Positions 11,020-23,500 of a stretch of 64,000 nucleotides of DNA are shown piece after piece. Origin of the DNA: Colocasia esculenta (lineage: Eukaryota > Streptophyta > Magnoliopsida > Alismatales > Araceae). Within the stretch, counting starts at the first letter, position 1, and the number at the start of each line of letters is the position of its first letter. Location of the stretch: contig CM024766.1 of NCBI GenBank assembly GCA_014218235.1, positions 17,457,346-17,521,345 on the forward strand, read 5' to 3'. A model generated the notes under the pieces. The model did no database searches and had not been told where the DNA came from. It saw only the letters and a list, made by a program, of their open reading frames with translations. Both the position numbers and the translations under genes were made by a program.

Positions 11020-12401
11020 ATATCTAAAATTTTGATTGTATGTTTTCATGAAGAAGAACATTAGAAAATTATCTACTGCTGGAGCTGACTGCGCTACACT
11101 CCGCCCTTAATTTCTCCAAGTTAAAACTTAGTCTCCATTTTAGTATTCATAAGTTACTTAGCATCCTGATGAATAATTGTGCCGCATGTTTAGGCGCTCA
11201 TTAATTCACCATGAAAGAGGTAAGTGGGATATGTACTTTCTAGTCCGATAAATTAAATGAAGCTGAATTATTTTATTGGACGTTTCCTTGCCGAACATCT
11301 ATACATACAGGGTCGTCGGAGGGGGGTGGGGTGGGGGTGAATATAGGGCTTCGTACCTTATTCTAATCGATCCCATACTCCCGGGTTCGACTCTACTCAT
11401 TGACCAAATTAACAGTCTAATAAACAATGTTGGAACCAAGCAACTATCATCTTTCACATATATGTTAATTTGAAGGTAAAATGATTAAATAACTTTTTTT
11501 ATCAAATAATGTCACCTGAGAAAAACAAATCTAGCCATCTTTTGTCCGTCTAATTCTTTGGTTCAGAAAACATGGCAGACCCGAACTCTACCCATTAATT
11601 TTTACCCTATGATGGTCGACAACTTTTGATGGGTCTGGATAGATCTTTGGCGTTGTAGACCCAGTCTCAAACACATGTTACTTGTTAACTTGCCTATTTT
11701 GATAAGCGGTTAAATAATTCTAGATTATTTTAATTAGATGTTGGTTAACGTAATTTTAAGTCTAAAATATTTTGATTTAAAAAATGAGTTTTAATTAAAA
11801 TCTGAATTAAACTGCCCAACTTGAAAACCTTAGGTAGGTTAACCTAAGTACTCTCTCACCTCCGATTAGTTAGAAAACTATTTAGTTAGCCAAACTACGA
11901 ACCCAAAAGTAAGTTAGAGCTTAACCCATCCCATACCCCCCTCTAATTGCGGTGCTGACCGTTATCAAAGCAGGCTAAAAGGTTTCGATCTTGATATCTT
12001 GTAATTAGTCAAAACCTTTTTCTTTACCTTACTAAGGAATCTTTTCATAGCTTATGATATAAGCCCTAGAATTTGATCTTAATTATATTTAAATTTAATG
12101 ATTAGGATTTTGGTTGTATAAAGAAAAAGAGAGAAGAGAAGGTGGGCATCTATATACACCTGACATGCTAATCTCCTCTAACGGCGCCATGGAGTATTCG
12201 GACTCAAATTGGGATAGTTAATGGAAGGTTGTACAAAGTTTAATATAGAATCTATGCATCTAATCTACATGCACCACCCTACGACCATTGTGGCATTATT
12301 ATTTCCAACAACAACAGTAGTTGCGGTGGATGGAGACAAAAGAAAGTAACCCGCCAAACTGGGCTCATGCATGAGGACCCTCACACCAGTACACCACCAC
12401 C
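11020..12401. other. Non-coding sequence between CACTA end and relic LTR
   Basis: I find no open frame with recognisable protein, no RNA gene and no clear repeat structure. A G-rich run lies near 11312-11340 and the rest is AT-rich. This is the only sizeable stretch that could be old host intergenic DNA or strongly decayed repeats. Confidence 0.6.
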
Positions 12402-13293
12402 TGTTGACCAGGTTGCAAGTTTAGAGGAAAGGGTGAGTGGATTTTTAAAAATTTATTTTAGAAATATTCTGTGATAAAATAACTTTAGAAACACTAAATG
12501 AAATAGTTAGAATTAATGAGCAGCGGATAAGAAGACAAAAGCAATAACAAGAACAACATAAATTTTATCCTGATTTAGATATCCTATCACAAAGAGTCTC
12601 ACGTCCAGTCCCCAAATAACAACTTGTGATTCCACTAACTAAGGGTATAGTCTCCCTCAAGGACACTTACACATCCAGCACTAGCTGACCTTCTCTTCAC
12701 TCCACGCAGAGGTAATACACCACCTGTTACAACATGTCTTCCTTTCTACAAAGGGTAAGAACCACCCACTACACAGTAGGTCCTCTCTTCACTGATAAAG
12801 AGGAGTACTTAAAGAAGAGTAAAGAGGTGATGGCCCTTAGACCAAACTAATAGCAACAATAGAGTGCTTGATCTGAGGCAGAATTTGAGAGAGAAAAAGA
12901 ATTACACCCAGAAGAAATTCTCTCAGATCTAAACAAGCTCTCTCACTTTGGAAGGGATTGAAGAACAATACTTCGTGGAGAGCTAAGAGCAAGAGAGTTG
13001 ATCTCAAAGAAAAAGCAAGCTTTTCTGTTTTTTTGTTCGGAAAGATGATCTTCATTACGTCAACATACTCCTATTTATCTTCTCTTGACGAAGTATCCGT
13101 TTAAGTGTCCGTTGTGTCTCTTATCATGAAACGTGTCTCTGATAGTTGTAGCAGGTCCAACGAAAGAGAGCCGAAAAGCCTGCAGATAATAAATACTTGG
13201 ATAGAGACAGATAGAGAGAGAGAGAGATCATATGAATATATTCTTTTCTCCAGTCAACATGGCATGTCCAATGTTGTAAACGTATGTGCCTAC
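12402..13293 (-). repeat. Diverged SIRE-like LTR relic, truncated by the Athila insertion
   Basis: It begins tgttgaccaggttgcaag and follows the SIRE LTR at 15713 point by point: the aggggtgaatgggt-like box, the tcctacgtccagtccc-like box at about 12597, the cactaacta box and the following leader hairpins (for example cctttctacaaagg at 12741-12754). It is much more diverged than the two SIRE elements here, so it is an older insertion or a third subfamily. It stops where the Athila LTR starts; the remainder would resume after the Athila element, beyond the window. No internal coding region is visible. Confidence 0.75.
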
Positions 13294-13689
13294 TGATAAC
13301 CACATAATTTTTTGAGTTAAATTTCATACATATAGTAATTTTAGACAATCTTTGTCCATAAATAATGTGCATTTTCATTATAATTTTCATTTCGTCTATA
13401 AATAAGTTTTTGAACATGTTAGTTGATATTGTGGTAGAAAACACTTGTTAGATTTTCATTCAACAACTTAATGTTTCTTTTTCAGATCGAATAATTAGAT
13501 TCATTTTTTTTGCATAGATACACTTTAAAAAAAAATTGTAAATAAATGCTGTACATATCTTTTAGTAAATAAATGTTAGTTTTGAAAATAAAAATTATTA
13601 ACACCTTAAAAATTGTTAACACTCCAACTAACACCATTATATCCCACTTCATTCAATAAATAATAATATTTTAATATCCCACCCACTTA

Positions 13690-14620
13690 CCCCTTTTCGT
13701 TTCTTTTATTAGATGGAGGTGGCCCTACTGTGTAACGATTTGGGGAGCCAAACAAATCGACTTGCTGCTGGAAGCTAGGGCAAGCTGAGAGGGCCAGGAT
13801 CTGGTGCATGCGAGCTGCTAGCTGGGCGACCAAAGATTGAAGCCACTGGAAGCTTGAAGCGACCAGGGCCAGATCTGCTGTCGATGGTTGCTGCAATGGC
13901 ACCAGGGTGGAGGCGGCTGGGTCTTCTGGCTGGGTTTTCTGGTTGGGCATGCGAAGGGGCTGGAAGCGGCTGGTCCTGTGAGATGGCATGGCTAGGTGGC
14001 CGGTAGCTGGACCAGGAACTGGGGCGGCTGAGCTGACGTGGCGATCCTGGTGAGGTGTGAAGGCGGCATCCAGGAAGCGATGAGGAGCTCTACTCAGATG
14101 AGCAGTGCGGCCAGACCCAGATTAGCTAGGTGTGAGGTGTGTGCAGCAGAGATGCGGCGCTGTGGATGGGGTACACTGGAGATCTGAGTTGGGCGCAGGG
14201 TGTGTGTGCGATGGCGGTGCGCTGCGGTGGTGTGGATCCAGTGCTATGCGGCTGGAAGAACCTGGTTTGGGCCTGGCGTGTGCAGATCCGGGCCGGATGA
14301 GGTAAGATGGAACCAGGGCGGCCAGTGCCCTGGTGTGCTGTATGCGATGTGGGTTTGCAGGTGCATGGCGCCTGGGATGTGTGGAGCTCCTGTGAAGAGC
14401 TGATGGGCCTACTGCTTGGGCCGATGGTTGTGCTGGCCGGTTGAGGTGGCAACCAGAGGCGATCATGCTGTGGCACTGGGCCATGTGAGATCCGTGTGCG
14501 ATGTTGAGCTGTTGGCTGGTGCGGCTAGAGTGCGAGGCAGAGCAGCTGACGTGGCGATCCTGCTGAGGTGTGAAGGCGGCATCTAGGAAGCGGGAAGGAG
14601 CTGTGCGATGGAGCCCGAGC
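13690..14620. other. GC-rich block in the U3 part of the Athila LTR
   Basis: The base composition changes sharply from AT-rich flanks to a G- and T/C-rich block, repeated at 62640-63557 in the other LTR. A 49-base unit (agctgacgtggcgatcct at its start) occurs at 14031-14079 and again at 14544-14592 with a few changes. Several Pro/His- or Gln-rich frames are open on the minus strand. I regard most as compositional, but one at 13687-13989 looks more protein-like. Confidence 0.6.
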
Positions 14621-14622
14621 GT

Positions 14623-14632
14623 CTATAAAAAG
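14623..14632 (+). promoter_or_regulatory. TATA box of Athila 5' LTR
   Basis: The motif ctataaaaag is followed by a T-rich leader. The identical motif is at 63560-63569 in the right LTR. This is a strong TATA match at the end of the GC-rich U3, so transcription probably starts about 30 bases downstream. Confidence 0.65.
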
Positions 14633-15707
14633 GACCCGAGGTCCTCATCTCCGGGGCTCTCTGGTTCGATTTTGAGAATTTCTTGCTATTTTTCTTCTGT
14701 AGTTTTTCTTTTGAGCAGAGCAGAGCGTTGAGATGTTTGGGGTTCCCTGGTTCGGAGTTTTAGTTTTTTTTTAGTTTCTTTCTGTAAAATCTTCCTGTAT
14801 TCAGTTCTGAGGGGAGGGTTCGCCAGTGGGAATTTTTATGAATTTATTTCTGTCATTTTTTTTTGATCTGTACTCTTTCTTCCCTTTAGCATCCGTGAAA
14901 GGAAGACTCTGATCCAGTGCATTTTTCCACCTCATGATGGTTTCAGATGTTGATTCAGTGAAATTTAACATTTCTTCTTGCTTATTTTTCCAGTTCATCT
15001 GTGCTTAGCATACTTCGATCTAGTGCTCTTTACTGCATTTAATTTTCATTTTATCTGTGCTTAGAATAGTTCAATGCAATGTTCTTATCTCTGCTGTGAA
15101 GCCATCCGCATGGTCTGCAGAGTTGTGAGAATTTCTGGAGTGCAGATTCTGGTTGGGGATTGGCTACTGTTGGAGGGAGCTGAGCATTGCTCTAGTTCTG
15201 CTACTGCTAGAGGTAGATGTTTTAATGAGATTTTCTTTCCTTCCTGTTGTGGTTCGCTTGACTACTGTGAGGATTGAAGAAGTTGTTTCAGCAAACGGGG
15301 AGGTAGGAGTTTTTAGGATGTTTTAATTTTTTATCTCTTCCGGAGATCAGGGTTGGGGTGGGAATTTTAGTTCGATTTTCTAGTTTTATTTCCTACTGTA
15401 AGGGGTTTGGGCATTTTGCAATTTCTGCTATAGGGGTTCGAATTTTTGGGTTTTATTTCTGTCATTTCGTTTTTGTACTCTTTCTTTCAACAGATATGTG
15501 GGAGTTTGAGGGCTGTGAGAGTTCGATCCTGGGAGTTCCATTTCTTCTGTATTGATTGAACTCAGTTCAGTGGCACTTTCTGATTGATTTGTTACTGTAG
15601 TTATTTCATTTCCTCAGTGTTCTGTGAAGGGATCACTCTTTCCTTCCTGTATTTTGTGCGTTGATTGTTGGATGATTCAAAGATTGTTGGAGAGTTATGA
15701 GAGTTTA

Positions 15708-15712
15708 GCCTC
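15708..15712. repeat. Target site duplication of SIRE(-), left copy (gcctc)
   Basis: The five bases gcctc precede the SIRE LTR and are repeated exactly at 53650-53654 after the other end. Confidence 0.92.
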
Positions 15713-15985
15713 TGTTGCCCTGTTGACAAGCCCAGAGGGGGGTGAATGGGTCTTTTTAATTCAATCTAGGAAATACCTGAAACCATAAACAATCACACAA
15801 ACGATCTTTGAACTACGTTAGTTACTTGTTAGTTTAAATAACAATTATGCAATGAAGACAATCACACAACACAAGGATTATCCTGGTTCGGACTTCCTTT
15901 CCTTAGGAGTCCTACGTCCAGTCCCTGAGCAACAACTCAGGATTTCACTAACTAGGGTGCAGTCCCCCTAAGGACACTACTACAC

Positions 15986-16108
15986 CCAGCTCAGCTGGTC
16001 TTCCTTCATACACGAAGGGAACAACACCTTGGATGCCACCAGGTCTTCCTTTACAACCAAAGGGAGAAACACCCTGGATACCACCAGATCTTCCTTCACA
16101 CCCGAAGG
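15986..16108 (-). repeat. Leader hairpin array in SIRE(-) 3' LTR
   Basis: Short stem-loops alternate: ccagc/gctgg at 15986-15998, ccttc/gaagg at 16003-16018, cctTT/AAagg at 16048-16063 and ccttc/gaagg at 16093-16108, separated by cctgg/ccagg-type stems. The same arrangement occurs in the other SIRE LTRs. The array lies near the downstream end of the LTR, so it would be in the transcript leader. Confidence 0.7.
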
Positions 16109-16378
16109 GAATAGCACAGAGAAGAATAAATGACTTTCACGCCCCTAGATCCAGCTTTTGATAAGAGAGGATCTGAAGCAACTAGAACTGAGAGCGAAGA
16201 GATTATGAGCAATTCACACTCTCAGAACTGAACAGGCTCTCTTAAGATTTTCACAAAACTAGTGGAGAGCAAGAGAGCAAAAGAGCAAAAAGAGAGTGAA
16301 GGATCTTGGCTCTCGTTTTTCTTCAGAAGAATTTGAAAGTAATCTCTGGATCGATCAATTCTCTATTCTTCTGTCTTG

Positions 16379-16390
16379 TATATATATATC
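16379..16390 (-). promoter_or_regulatory. Candidate TATA box of SIRE(-) 3' LTR
   Basis: On the minus strand this reads gatatatatata, located between the AACGA-box array and the leader hairpins, which is the expected order U3-TATA-R/U5. The same motif is at 52179-52190. Confidence 0.5.
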
Positions 16391-16910
16391 TTCAATTTGA
16401 AATCTAGTCGTTGAAGAGATTGTTCTCTCTCTTTTGAGTAGTCGTTGGACTCAATGACAGATGGAGTCTTGGAAGCTTCCTATCACAGTCTTTTGATCAC
16501 TTGAGCACGCAAAGAGATGAAATCTTCACAGATATCTGTTGGCTTTTATTTGTACAACGTTGTACCATGAAGCTACATCAAAGGTCTGCACAGATGTCAA
16601 ACTCAAACAGCAGACAGATAGGCTGTCTCTGATATCAGTCAACGTCAGTAGCAATAGTCAAGAAAATAGTAATGCCAACTGGCTTAAATCTAAGGGACGT
16701 TATCAGAATAAGAACGATAAAGGAAGATATAGTCTGCATGCATGCAGAGATACGTTCAGATCTCATAAATGCAAAAGCGTCAGAGAGATGTCATCGTGGA
16801 TTTGACTGGTCAATGCTTTGAGATGAATAAGATATCAAGATATGAAATTGAAGACTATATGACTTATGAAATCGTTATGAGTTATAGCAAATCGTTCTAT
16901 AACAGAGGAT

Positions 16911-17655
16911 AGAAGAAATCGTTATGAATCATGGCAAGTCATTTTGATTCTGAAGAAATCGATGTGAAACACTTAACAAATCGTTATGAAATGCAAGTCG
17001 TTATGAAAATACATAAATTGTTGTGAAACTCTTAACAAATCGTTGCACAAAGCAAGTCGTTATGAATCCTAAAGAAATCGTTGTGAGTCATGAACACTTA
17101 TCAAGTCGTTATGAACTCTAAAGAAATTGTTGTGAGTCATGAACACTTATCAAGTCGTTATAAACTCTAAAGAAATCGTTGCGGCTAGCAAGTCGTTACG
17201 AGTTTCAAAGAAATTGTTACGAGAACTAAAGAAATCGTTGCGGCTAGCAAGTCGTTACGAGTATCAAGGAAATCGTTACGAGAACTAATGAAATCGTTGC
17301 GGCTAGCAAGTCGTTACGAGTATCAAGGAAATCGTTACGACTACTAAAGAAATCGTTGCGGCTAGCAAGTCGTTACGAACTTCAAAGAAATCGTTGTGAT
17401 AACTTATGAAGTCGTTACAACAAGCAAGTCGTTGCGAGTTCTAAAGAAATCGTTATGATAACTTATGAAGTCGTTACAACAAGCAAGTCGTTGCGAGTTC
17501 TAAAGAAATCATTATGATAACTTATGAAGTTGTTACAACAAGCAAGTCGTTGCGAGTTCTAAAGAAATCGTTATGATAACTTATGAAGTCGTTACAACAA
17601 GCAAGTCGTTGCGAGTTCTAAAGAAATCGTTATGAACTTCAACAGAAATCGATAT
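16911..17655 (-). repeat. Tandem array of AACGA boxes in SIRE(-) 3' LTR U3
   Basis: The array contains repeated 59-base units such as those from about 17420 to 17640 (aagtcgttgcgagttctaaa at the start of a unit). Each unit contains three copies of tcgtt (AACGA on the sense strand) spaced 21, 21 and 17 bases. Degenerate units extend to the left. The matching array in the 5' LTR is at 52710-53458. Confidence 0.85.
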
Positions 17656-17847
17656 GGACTTAGAGAAAGCTCAGAGTAGTAATGCATACATTTGTTGGCT
17701 TGTTTGACTTCGGTATTTTTCCTGTACTTAAGACTTATGAAATATTCAGCAGATATAATTGATAAATTCTTGTTTGGTTTTGTTAATCATCAAAATATGT
17801 ATATATATACAATTAATTAAAATTGTATGGGGACAGACTGATCATCA

Positions 17848-17861
17848 ATCTCCCCCCTTTT
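17848..17861 (-). promoter_or_regulatory. Polypurine tract of SIRE(-)
   Basis: The minus-strand sequence aaaaggggggagat abuts the start of the 3' LTR. SIRE(+) has an equivalent tract at 43695-43708. Confidence 0.85.
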
Positions 17862-18003
17862 GGTGATGACAAAACTGAATAATAAGCATAAAAAAATATC
17901 TGAATTTTTTGTACTTTTCTCCCCCTTTTTGTCATTAAGCAAAAAGAAAAACTTTGACAAAGAAAGAAGAGAGAAAGAGAGAATACACAGAGGGTTATTG
18001 CAT

Positions 18004-20528
18004 TCATTGCGGAGGTACAGGCAAATAGAAGGCAGGAGACAACAGAGAGGTAAAATGGGAGATGGTTTCCCATGCCTGAACTTCCTGCTCTTCAAAAAGA
18101 TTTTTAAAAGCACCAAAAGACACAGAGTAAGATGGTCCCATGGTGGGAGCCATCCGTTTGAGATGAAGATCTAAATGCCTATAGAGAAGATCAGCATAGG
18201 CATCTTTGTCCATGTTTATCTTCAGAAACCGAGAAGTGCCAAAGCTGGCACAGGAGAGGAACTGGTCCATGGTGACAGGGTAGTAATTGTGGTTAGCTCG
18301 GAGAGCTTGGTGCAAAGCCACATACACTTTGTATCGTTCTACCCAGACCTTGAAGGGGTCATCAACAAGATTGATGGAGTTCATATCTAGAAAAGTGGCT
18401 GGAGAAATAGCTGGTTTGCCTTCCCTGGCCTGAGCTTCATTGAGTGCTGACAACTGCTGAGCTGACAGGGGGTAGAATGTGGACCAATCAGAGGATGAGA
18501 ACCTTTCACATTCAGACAAGATAGGGGAGAGAACTTCAGCCTTGACATGGCCCTGGTGATATTCCCTGAATAGGAATCTAGAAAAGGAAGCCAGGTATCC
18601 TTTCTGCACTTTAATTCTGCCCAAAACCCTGGCATAACGCTCAAAGATAATGGATCCTACAGAGGACTCCATAACTAGAAAGTGAATTTGAGGCAGGGCT
18701 ATCTCCTCAGGTATTTGAAGTGTAGCAAAATCTACCTTAATATCTGAAGAGTGAGCTAGAACTGGAGACAAAGCTGAAATGGCCTTCTTGAACTGACAGA
18801 GCTGAACTTCTGGAAGTTTATTAACATATCTGTAGTTGTTGAAGAGCATGAAGTGCCTGATCATCTTTATTTCTGATTGAATGAAGGGTGCCCAGAGTTC
18901 TTTGTGGTACATCCTGAACCATTCAGAGAGAGTCAAGGAGTGGTCCCTTGGAAGAAATCTGGCAGATCTGGCAAGAGTGAACTTCTTGAGAAGATCCTTG
19001 TGACCTTTGCCCCACTGCTCTTCAGATTTGGAGTGAGCAAGAGAGAAGATTTTGGATTTTTCGGTTTTTGAAAGAGAAGTATAAGGGAAAATAGTGTGCA
19101 GATGATCTGTAAGGTTTTGAAAGGGAAGGTTGATGATGGTGGCATAAGCAACTTTAGAAAGGTATTCCCTATACAGTGGGTTATGGTGGTTGTCCACTGT
19201 GAGAGAAAACCACAAAGGAGGGTATTTGAGTTCAGAGGAAGAGGAAGAGGTAGAAGTAAGTTTCCTCTTCTTTGAGGCAGGAAGAGAAGGATCTTCCTTG
19301 TGAACATGGTCTCCCACTTTCAACACAGACCTGAGGATCCCTTCCTCAAATTCATCCTTTATCTTTGCAATAAAAGGAGAACTGAGTTGAGCATGTTCAG
19401 GTATAATAGTGATGAAAGAGGGTGGAGGATTAGGATGAAGAAAAGAATGTGAAGTAGGGTGAGGATCATCAGTGGGTCCAAGGGAGGGACCGGAGGAGGA
19501 GGAGGATGATGCTCCAACTGAGGATCCAGGAGGGGCCTCAAATGAAGGAGAAGGAGAAGGATTGGTGGACTGAAATGGAGTAGGAGATGAAATTGGTCTA
19601 GATTGAGGCTTCTTGAATGTTTGAGGAGCAGGAGGTGCTGTAGGAGCTGATGGTGGAGTGGGAGGAATAGGTGTGTGAGAGGGGGAAGAGGGAGCTGGGG
19701 GCTTGGGTGCCAAGATCTCTTCTGCCTCTGACTGCACAGACTCACTCTCCAATGGTCTGGATTCTTGCTCAAATGGCCCTGATAGCCCTGCATCCTGAAC
19801 AGCTGGCCCTGTTGGCTCTACATCCTGAACAGCTGGCCTTGTTGGCCCTACATCCTGAACAGCTAGCCCTGTTGGCCCTACATCTTCTGATGCTGCTGCT
19901 TCCTGAGGAGGAGGAGCGGGAGCTCCAACTACCTTGATAATATCTGAGAGCATGCCTTTCATGCTGCTCATTTCCTGGTTGAACCATTTCATAGCATTCC
20001 TGATTTGGGCCAACTCTTTGTTAGCCGAAGCTTGACTTAGAAAAATAGAGTTGACATCTGACTGGAGAGAACACAGTATTTCACCTTGAACATTTAACCT
20101 TTCAATTACTGGCTTCAATTGAATGACAATTTTCTTCTTAGCCTGCCTCTGAAATGGAGAATCAGCCAGGAGAGGAACTCCAGAGGCAACCTCTTTTCCT
20201 TTCTTCTTACTTTTATTTTCCGGAGGAGGGAGATCATCATCTGAGCTCGAAGAGCTTGCAGTCACTCCTTCTCTGTCATCCAAATTAGAAAAATCTCTAT
20301 GCTCTTCAACTTTATCAACAACTGGAGTTGCGTCTTCAGGACCTTCTTTTGATAGCTCCCCCTCAATAGGAGCATTTTCTTCATCTGATACTTGCTCCCC
20401 CTGACTGGGAGCAGGTTCCAGTACAGAGTCCCCTTGGGCAGCTTGGTGCTCTACCTCGACTGGAACATCTTCCATTTGCTCATCAATGTGGCCTGGAGCC
20501 ACAGTCTCTTTGACAACACTGCTACTTA
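18004..20528 (-). pseudogene. Third ORF of SIRE(-), C-terminal two thirds (cut by Tekay insertion)
   Basis: A frame of more than 830 codons is open from the insertion point at 20528 to the stop at 18004. Upstream it begins abruptly because the Tekay element interrupts it; the earlier parts are at 31989-32662 and 45726-46216. The protein has an acidic, Ser/Pro/Glu-rich first part, a helical block conserved with SIRE(+) (PVIERLNVQGEILCSLQSDV, SQASANKELAQIRNAM), repeated GPAVQDVGPT-like units, a Pro-rich linker, a basic patch SKKRKL and a conserved C-terminal domain ending LPVPPQ. I see no signal peptide or membrane segment. Function unknown; it is the same family as the ORF at 39891. Confidence 0.85.
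20524..20528. repeat. Target site duplication of Tekay(-), left copy (actta)
   Basis: The bases actta precede the left LTR and recur exactly at 31984-31988. Confidence 0.92.
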
Positions 20529-23500
20529 TGTGACAACCCTCATTATACCGGTACGGTTATACCAACCCACGTCGGTATAGCGAGCTCTGCCAGCCACAGT
20601 GGGACATTTACCCAACGATACAAACAGCTGAGATACACGCGAATATACATAACAGAGTAGCGGAAGTAAAAGAGAACTATCTCCATTCATTCATCATCCA
20701 CATTAAACATACATGCAGTTTACAATTTGCAAAAAGGAACTAAAATTCACATGATTTAATTTGCTGAAATAGAAATACAAATGTCCACATATTACATTCT
20801 TTTAATTGATAATTCTAATACAATGTCCAAGTACATACTAAGAAGTACACAATCACAAGATCTCAAAAACTGGCTAGTCTCCACGCTCGGAGTCCGTCTC
20901 CGCTGCCTCCTCCGAGGGTACTGTGTCACCAACTATACCTGTACGCCGAAGCAAGGAGTGAGTCCAGGGACTCAGCAAGTAACACTATGCATGATATACA
21001 CGTACAAGTCCTAGTGGTTTCTACACGCACATTACACTTAGTAACACATAGCATGCTAGTCCATTTAAGTTTTCAACCTATCATGAGGGTTCTACAATTT
21101 TATACATAACGCATGCTTTCAGATTTCAAAAATGACATTCACCTGTCACATGGTCTCTATTCAATTCACTCATGAGACTTTAATCAAACGTGAGAGCTAT
21201 TGACATGAACGATTTGCATACATGAACGGGGAACATAATAAGCATGGATTTCACATGTTCTTAAGTACATACATAACTTTTTATCATGCTTTAGGTTGCT
21301 GATCTCACATGGTCCAATAACTATAACCCTACACATGAAAGCTATAATGTTGCTTAAACATAACACATGAACAATCCATCATGCCATTTTGCTCACATAC
21401 TCATTGTTTGTTCTAACATGGATTCTAAACACTTTGCACACATAAACATGAGAATAATGACGTGCATTTTCTGAATTCACTTGGTTTCAGATTTAGTTTC
21501 ACATGGTTTCTATAACACATTTACATATCTAAGATTTCACATTTTTCTTTACACTAGGTTCCTTTTTTCACATGTTTACACTTTACACATACACATTCAC
21601 ATATCACTTACACATTTACACATGGTCACATACACTTTACACATTACACTTTACACATATTTTAGGTGCCGTGACACATAGTCCAAACCACCAAAGAAGG
21701 ACACAAACACATCACATCACATAGACGCCATCTAGGCAATACAATGGCGACTCTTGGACTGCGCAGACCGGGAGAACAAGTCTCCACCCTAACCAGTGGT
21801 ACTTGTCCACCTCCAGGATTTCCCCCTAATGCCCTTAGGGTCACTTAACACAATGAACTTTCTCAGGGGGACTTTTCCCTGATACAGCTCCACTGCCTTC
21901 TCGGAAGCAGTATCACATTGGCACAGTTTACACTTTTACACATTTACCGTTTTACACATGGTTTTTACACTTTACACTTTCCATCACATTCACTTTCTCA
22001 CTCACATGGACACCTCTGTTTTTTTCTAACATGGTACTACAGAGTTTCAAGGTTTAACGCACAGTAAACACACTAATCATGCTGGTATAAACAAAATAAA
22101 ATCACATTACGATCATATGTACGAATTATTCGCAATTCACATGAAAACACATAACTTTTTGTTTACTGTTCCAATTAACCTGAAATTTTAACCACATGCT
22201 GTTTTCGGGTTCAAAATCATACCCTCAAATTTTCAGATTTTCTGAGCTAAATAGGATTTACAGAAAATCAAACACCTAATTAGCACATTATTCACAATTT
22301 ACGTTAACATGGAATTTACACATCATGCAATTTACCACTTGCTATTTAACCATAAGCTACCAACATATGCATGAAATTAGAGTACAAAATTTTCCCTAAT
22401 TCATACATCTATGGATTTAACACTACGAATCATTTCTACATACTTCTATTTTATCGAACCGAAACTATTAACAAATTTCACAAACATGGATAAGTTTCCT
22501 AAATTGGCAAACACACATGCTGTCCCACAATCTTCTTGATTAGACCGAAATCAAGGCATTCACATTAATCTAAATCATGAATCATGGGTTTTGCAAAATG
22601 GCCTACAAGTCATGCTCACATGTTTACAAGATATTATTTTTCCACATTCGCCAACACAACTCACATACATCCACAACCACAATGCACAATATACATAGCT
22701 TATAGGAATACCATATATCCTCATCGCATGAAACATACCGAATTTAATGTATAAGTGGGACAGAACAGCTCACTGTTCTGTCAAGAAGAACTAAACGGCG
22801 GTCTCTGGTCGCTGACTCAGGGTCAGCGGCATGGTCGATGGACGCCAAGGGTGAACTGGGCGTCCAGGGACCTTGCCGTCTACTCAGGTCTGTGCAGAAA
22901 CACAGACCCGAGCTCTAAAAATTGGGTGAAATGGAGGGTCTAGGACTCGAGGAAAATTTCACAAAAATCATAAAAACCTCTAGACTCATACGGGGACACC
23001 ATAGATAGGTCACTTGCCTTTCACAAATTCTTCTAAGGGGGTTTAGAGGCTTGGTGAAGACCTCCTTGGGCAGCCCCAAGAAGTTGCAGAACCTTCCTCT
23101 AGATCGCCTTCCTCCGAGCTCCTGGGTGATCTCCACGCCGAGGGGATGATGGGGAGGCCTTCCCTTATGCTTCAACTTCCTCCTTGTTGCAGAAGATCTC
23201 CAAATGAACCTCCAAGGGGTCGGATTTTGGGGGTTCAAACTGGGTTTTTCTCACAGCTCACCTAGGATTTTTCTCTCTTCTTCTCTCCTCTTGCAAGGGT
23301 GAAAGTGAGAAGTGGGGAGAGGCCATTTCGGGTTCAGGATGTAGGAGAACCCCTCACCCACTCACCATACCGATTAGACATGTTCAGAGCCGTTGGGGGA
23401 CATCCCCCCAATGGTTGCCATGCCTTGTTTCAGAAGATAGCAGCTCTGCTGCGCATGCAGGCCAGAGAAGTTGGCGTCCATATCGCTGGACGCCGGAATT

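Larger units (their letters stand above)
13294..15712 (+). repeat. 5' LTR of Athila-like element, first part
   Basis: This part runs from tgataacc to the SIRE insertion point. The first 390 bases are AT-rich, 13690-14620 is GC-rich, and after the TATA box at 14623 the sequence is T-rich. It matches 62238-64000 closely. The copies differ in small indels, for example a short segment near 13930 missing in the right copy. Confidence 0.92.
15713..17847 (-). repeat. 3' LTR of SIRE(-)
   Basis: It runs from tgttgccctg to gatcatca on the + strand, 2,135 bases. In its own direction it starts at 17847 with TGATGATCAG. It matches 51513-53649 with few substitutions. It contains the AACGA-box array (U3), a TATA-like run and the leader hairpin array. 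Confidence 0.94.

Noticed and set aside
11276..11473. 65-codon frame in the only non-repeat stretch
   Set aside because: It crosses a G-rich run and has no conserved features; chance frame.
14122..14484. Overlapping Pro/His-rich frames on the minus strand
   Set aside because: They arise from GC-rich low-complexity sequence, overlap one another in different frames and have no domain pattern.
16911..17655. Regular repeats resembling a CRISPR array
   Set aside because: Units are tandem without unique spacers, degenerate, inside a plant LTR and duplicated in the partner LTR.
18877..19071. Plus-strand frames opposite the SIRE(-) third ORF
   Set aside because: They are antisense shadows of the long minus-strand frame.
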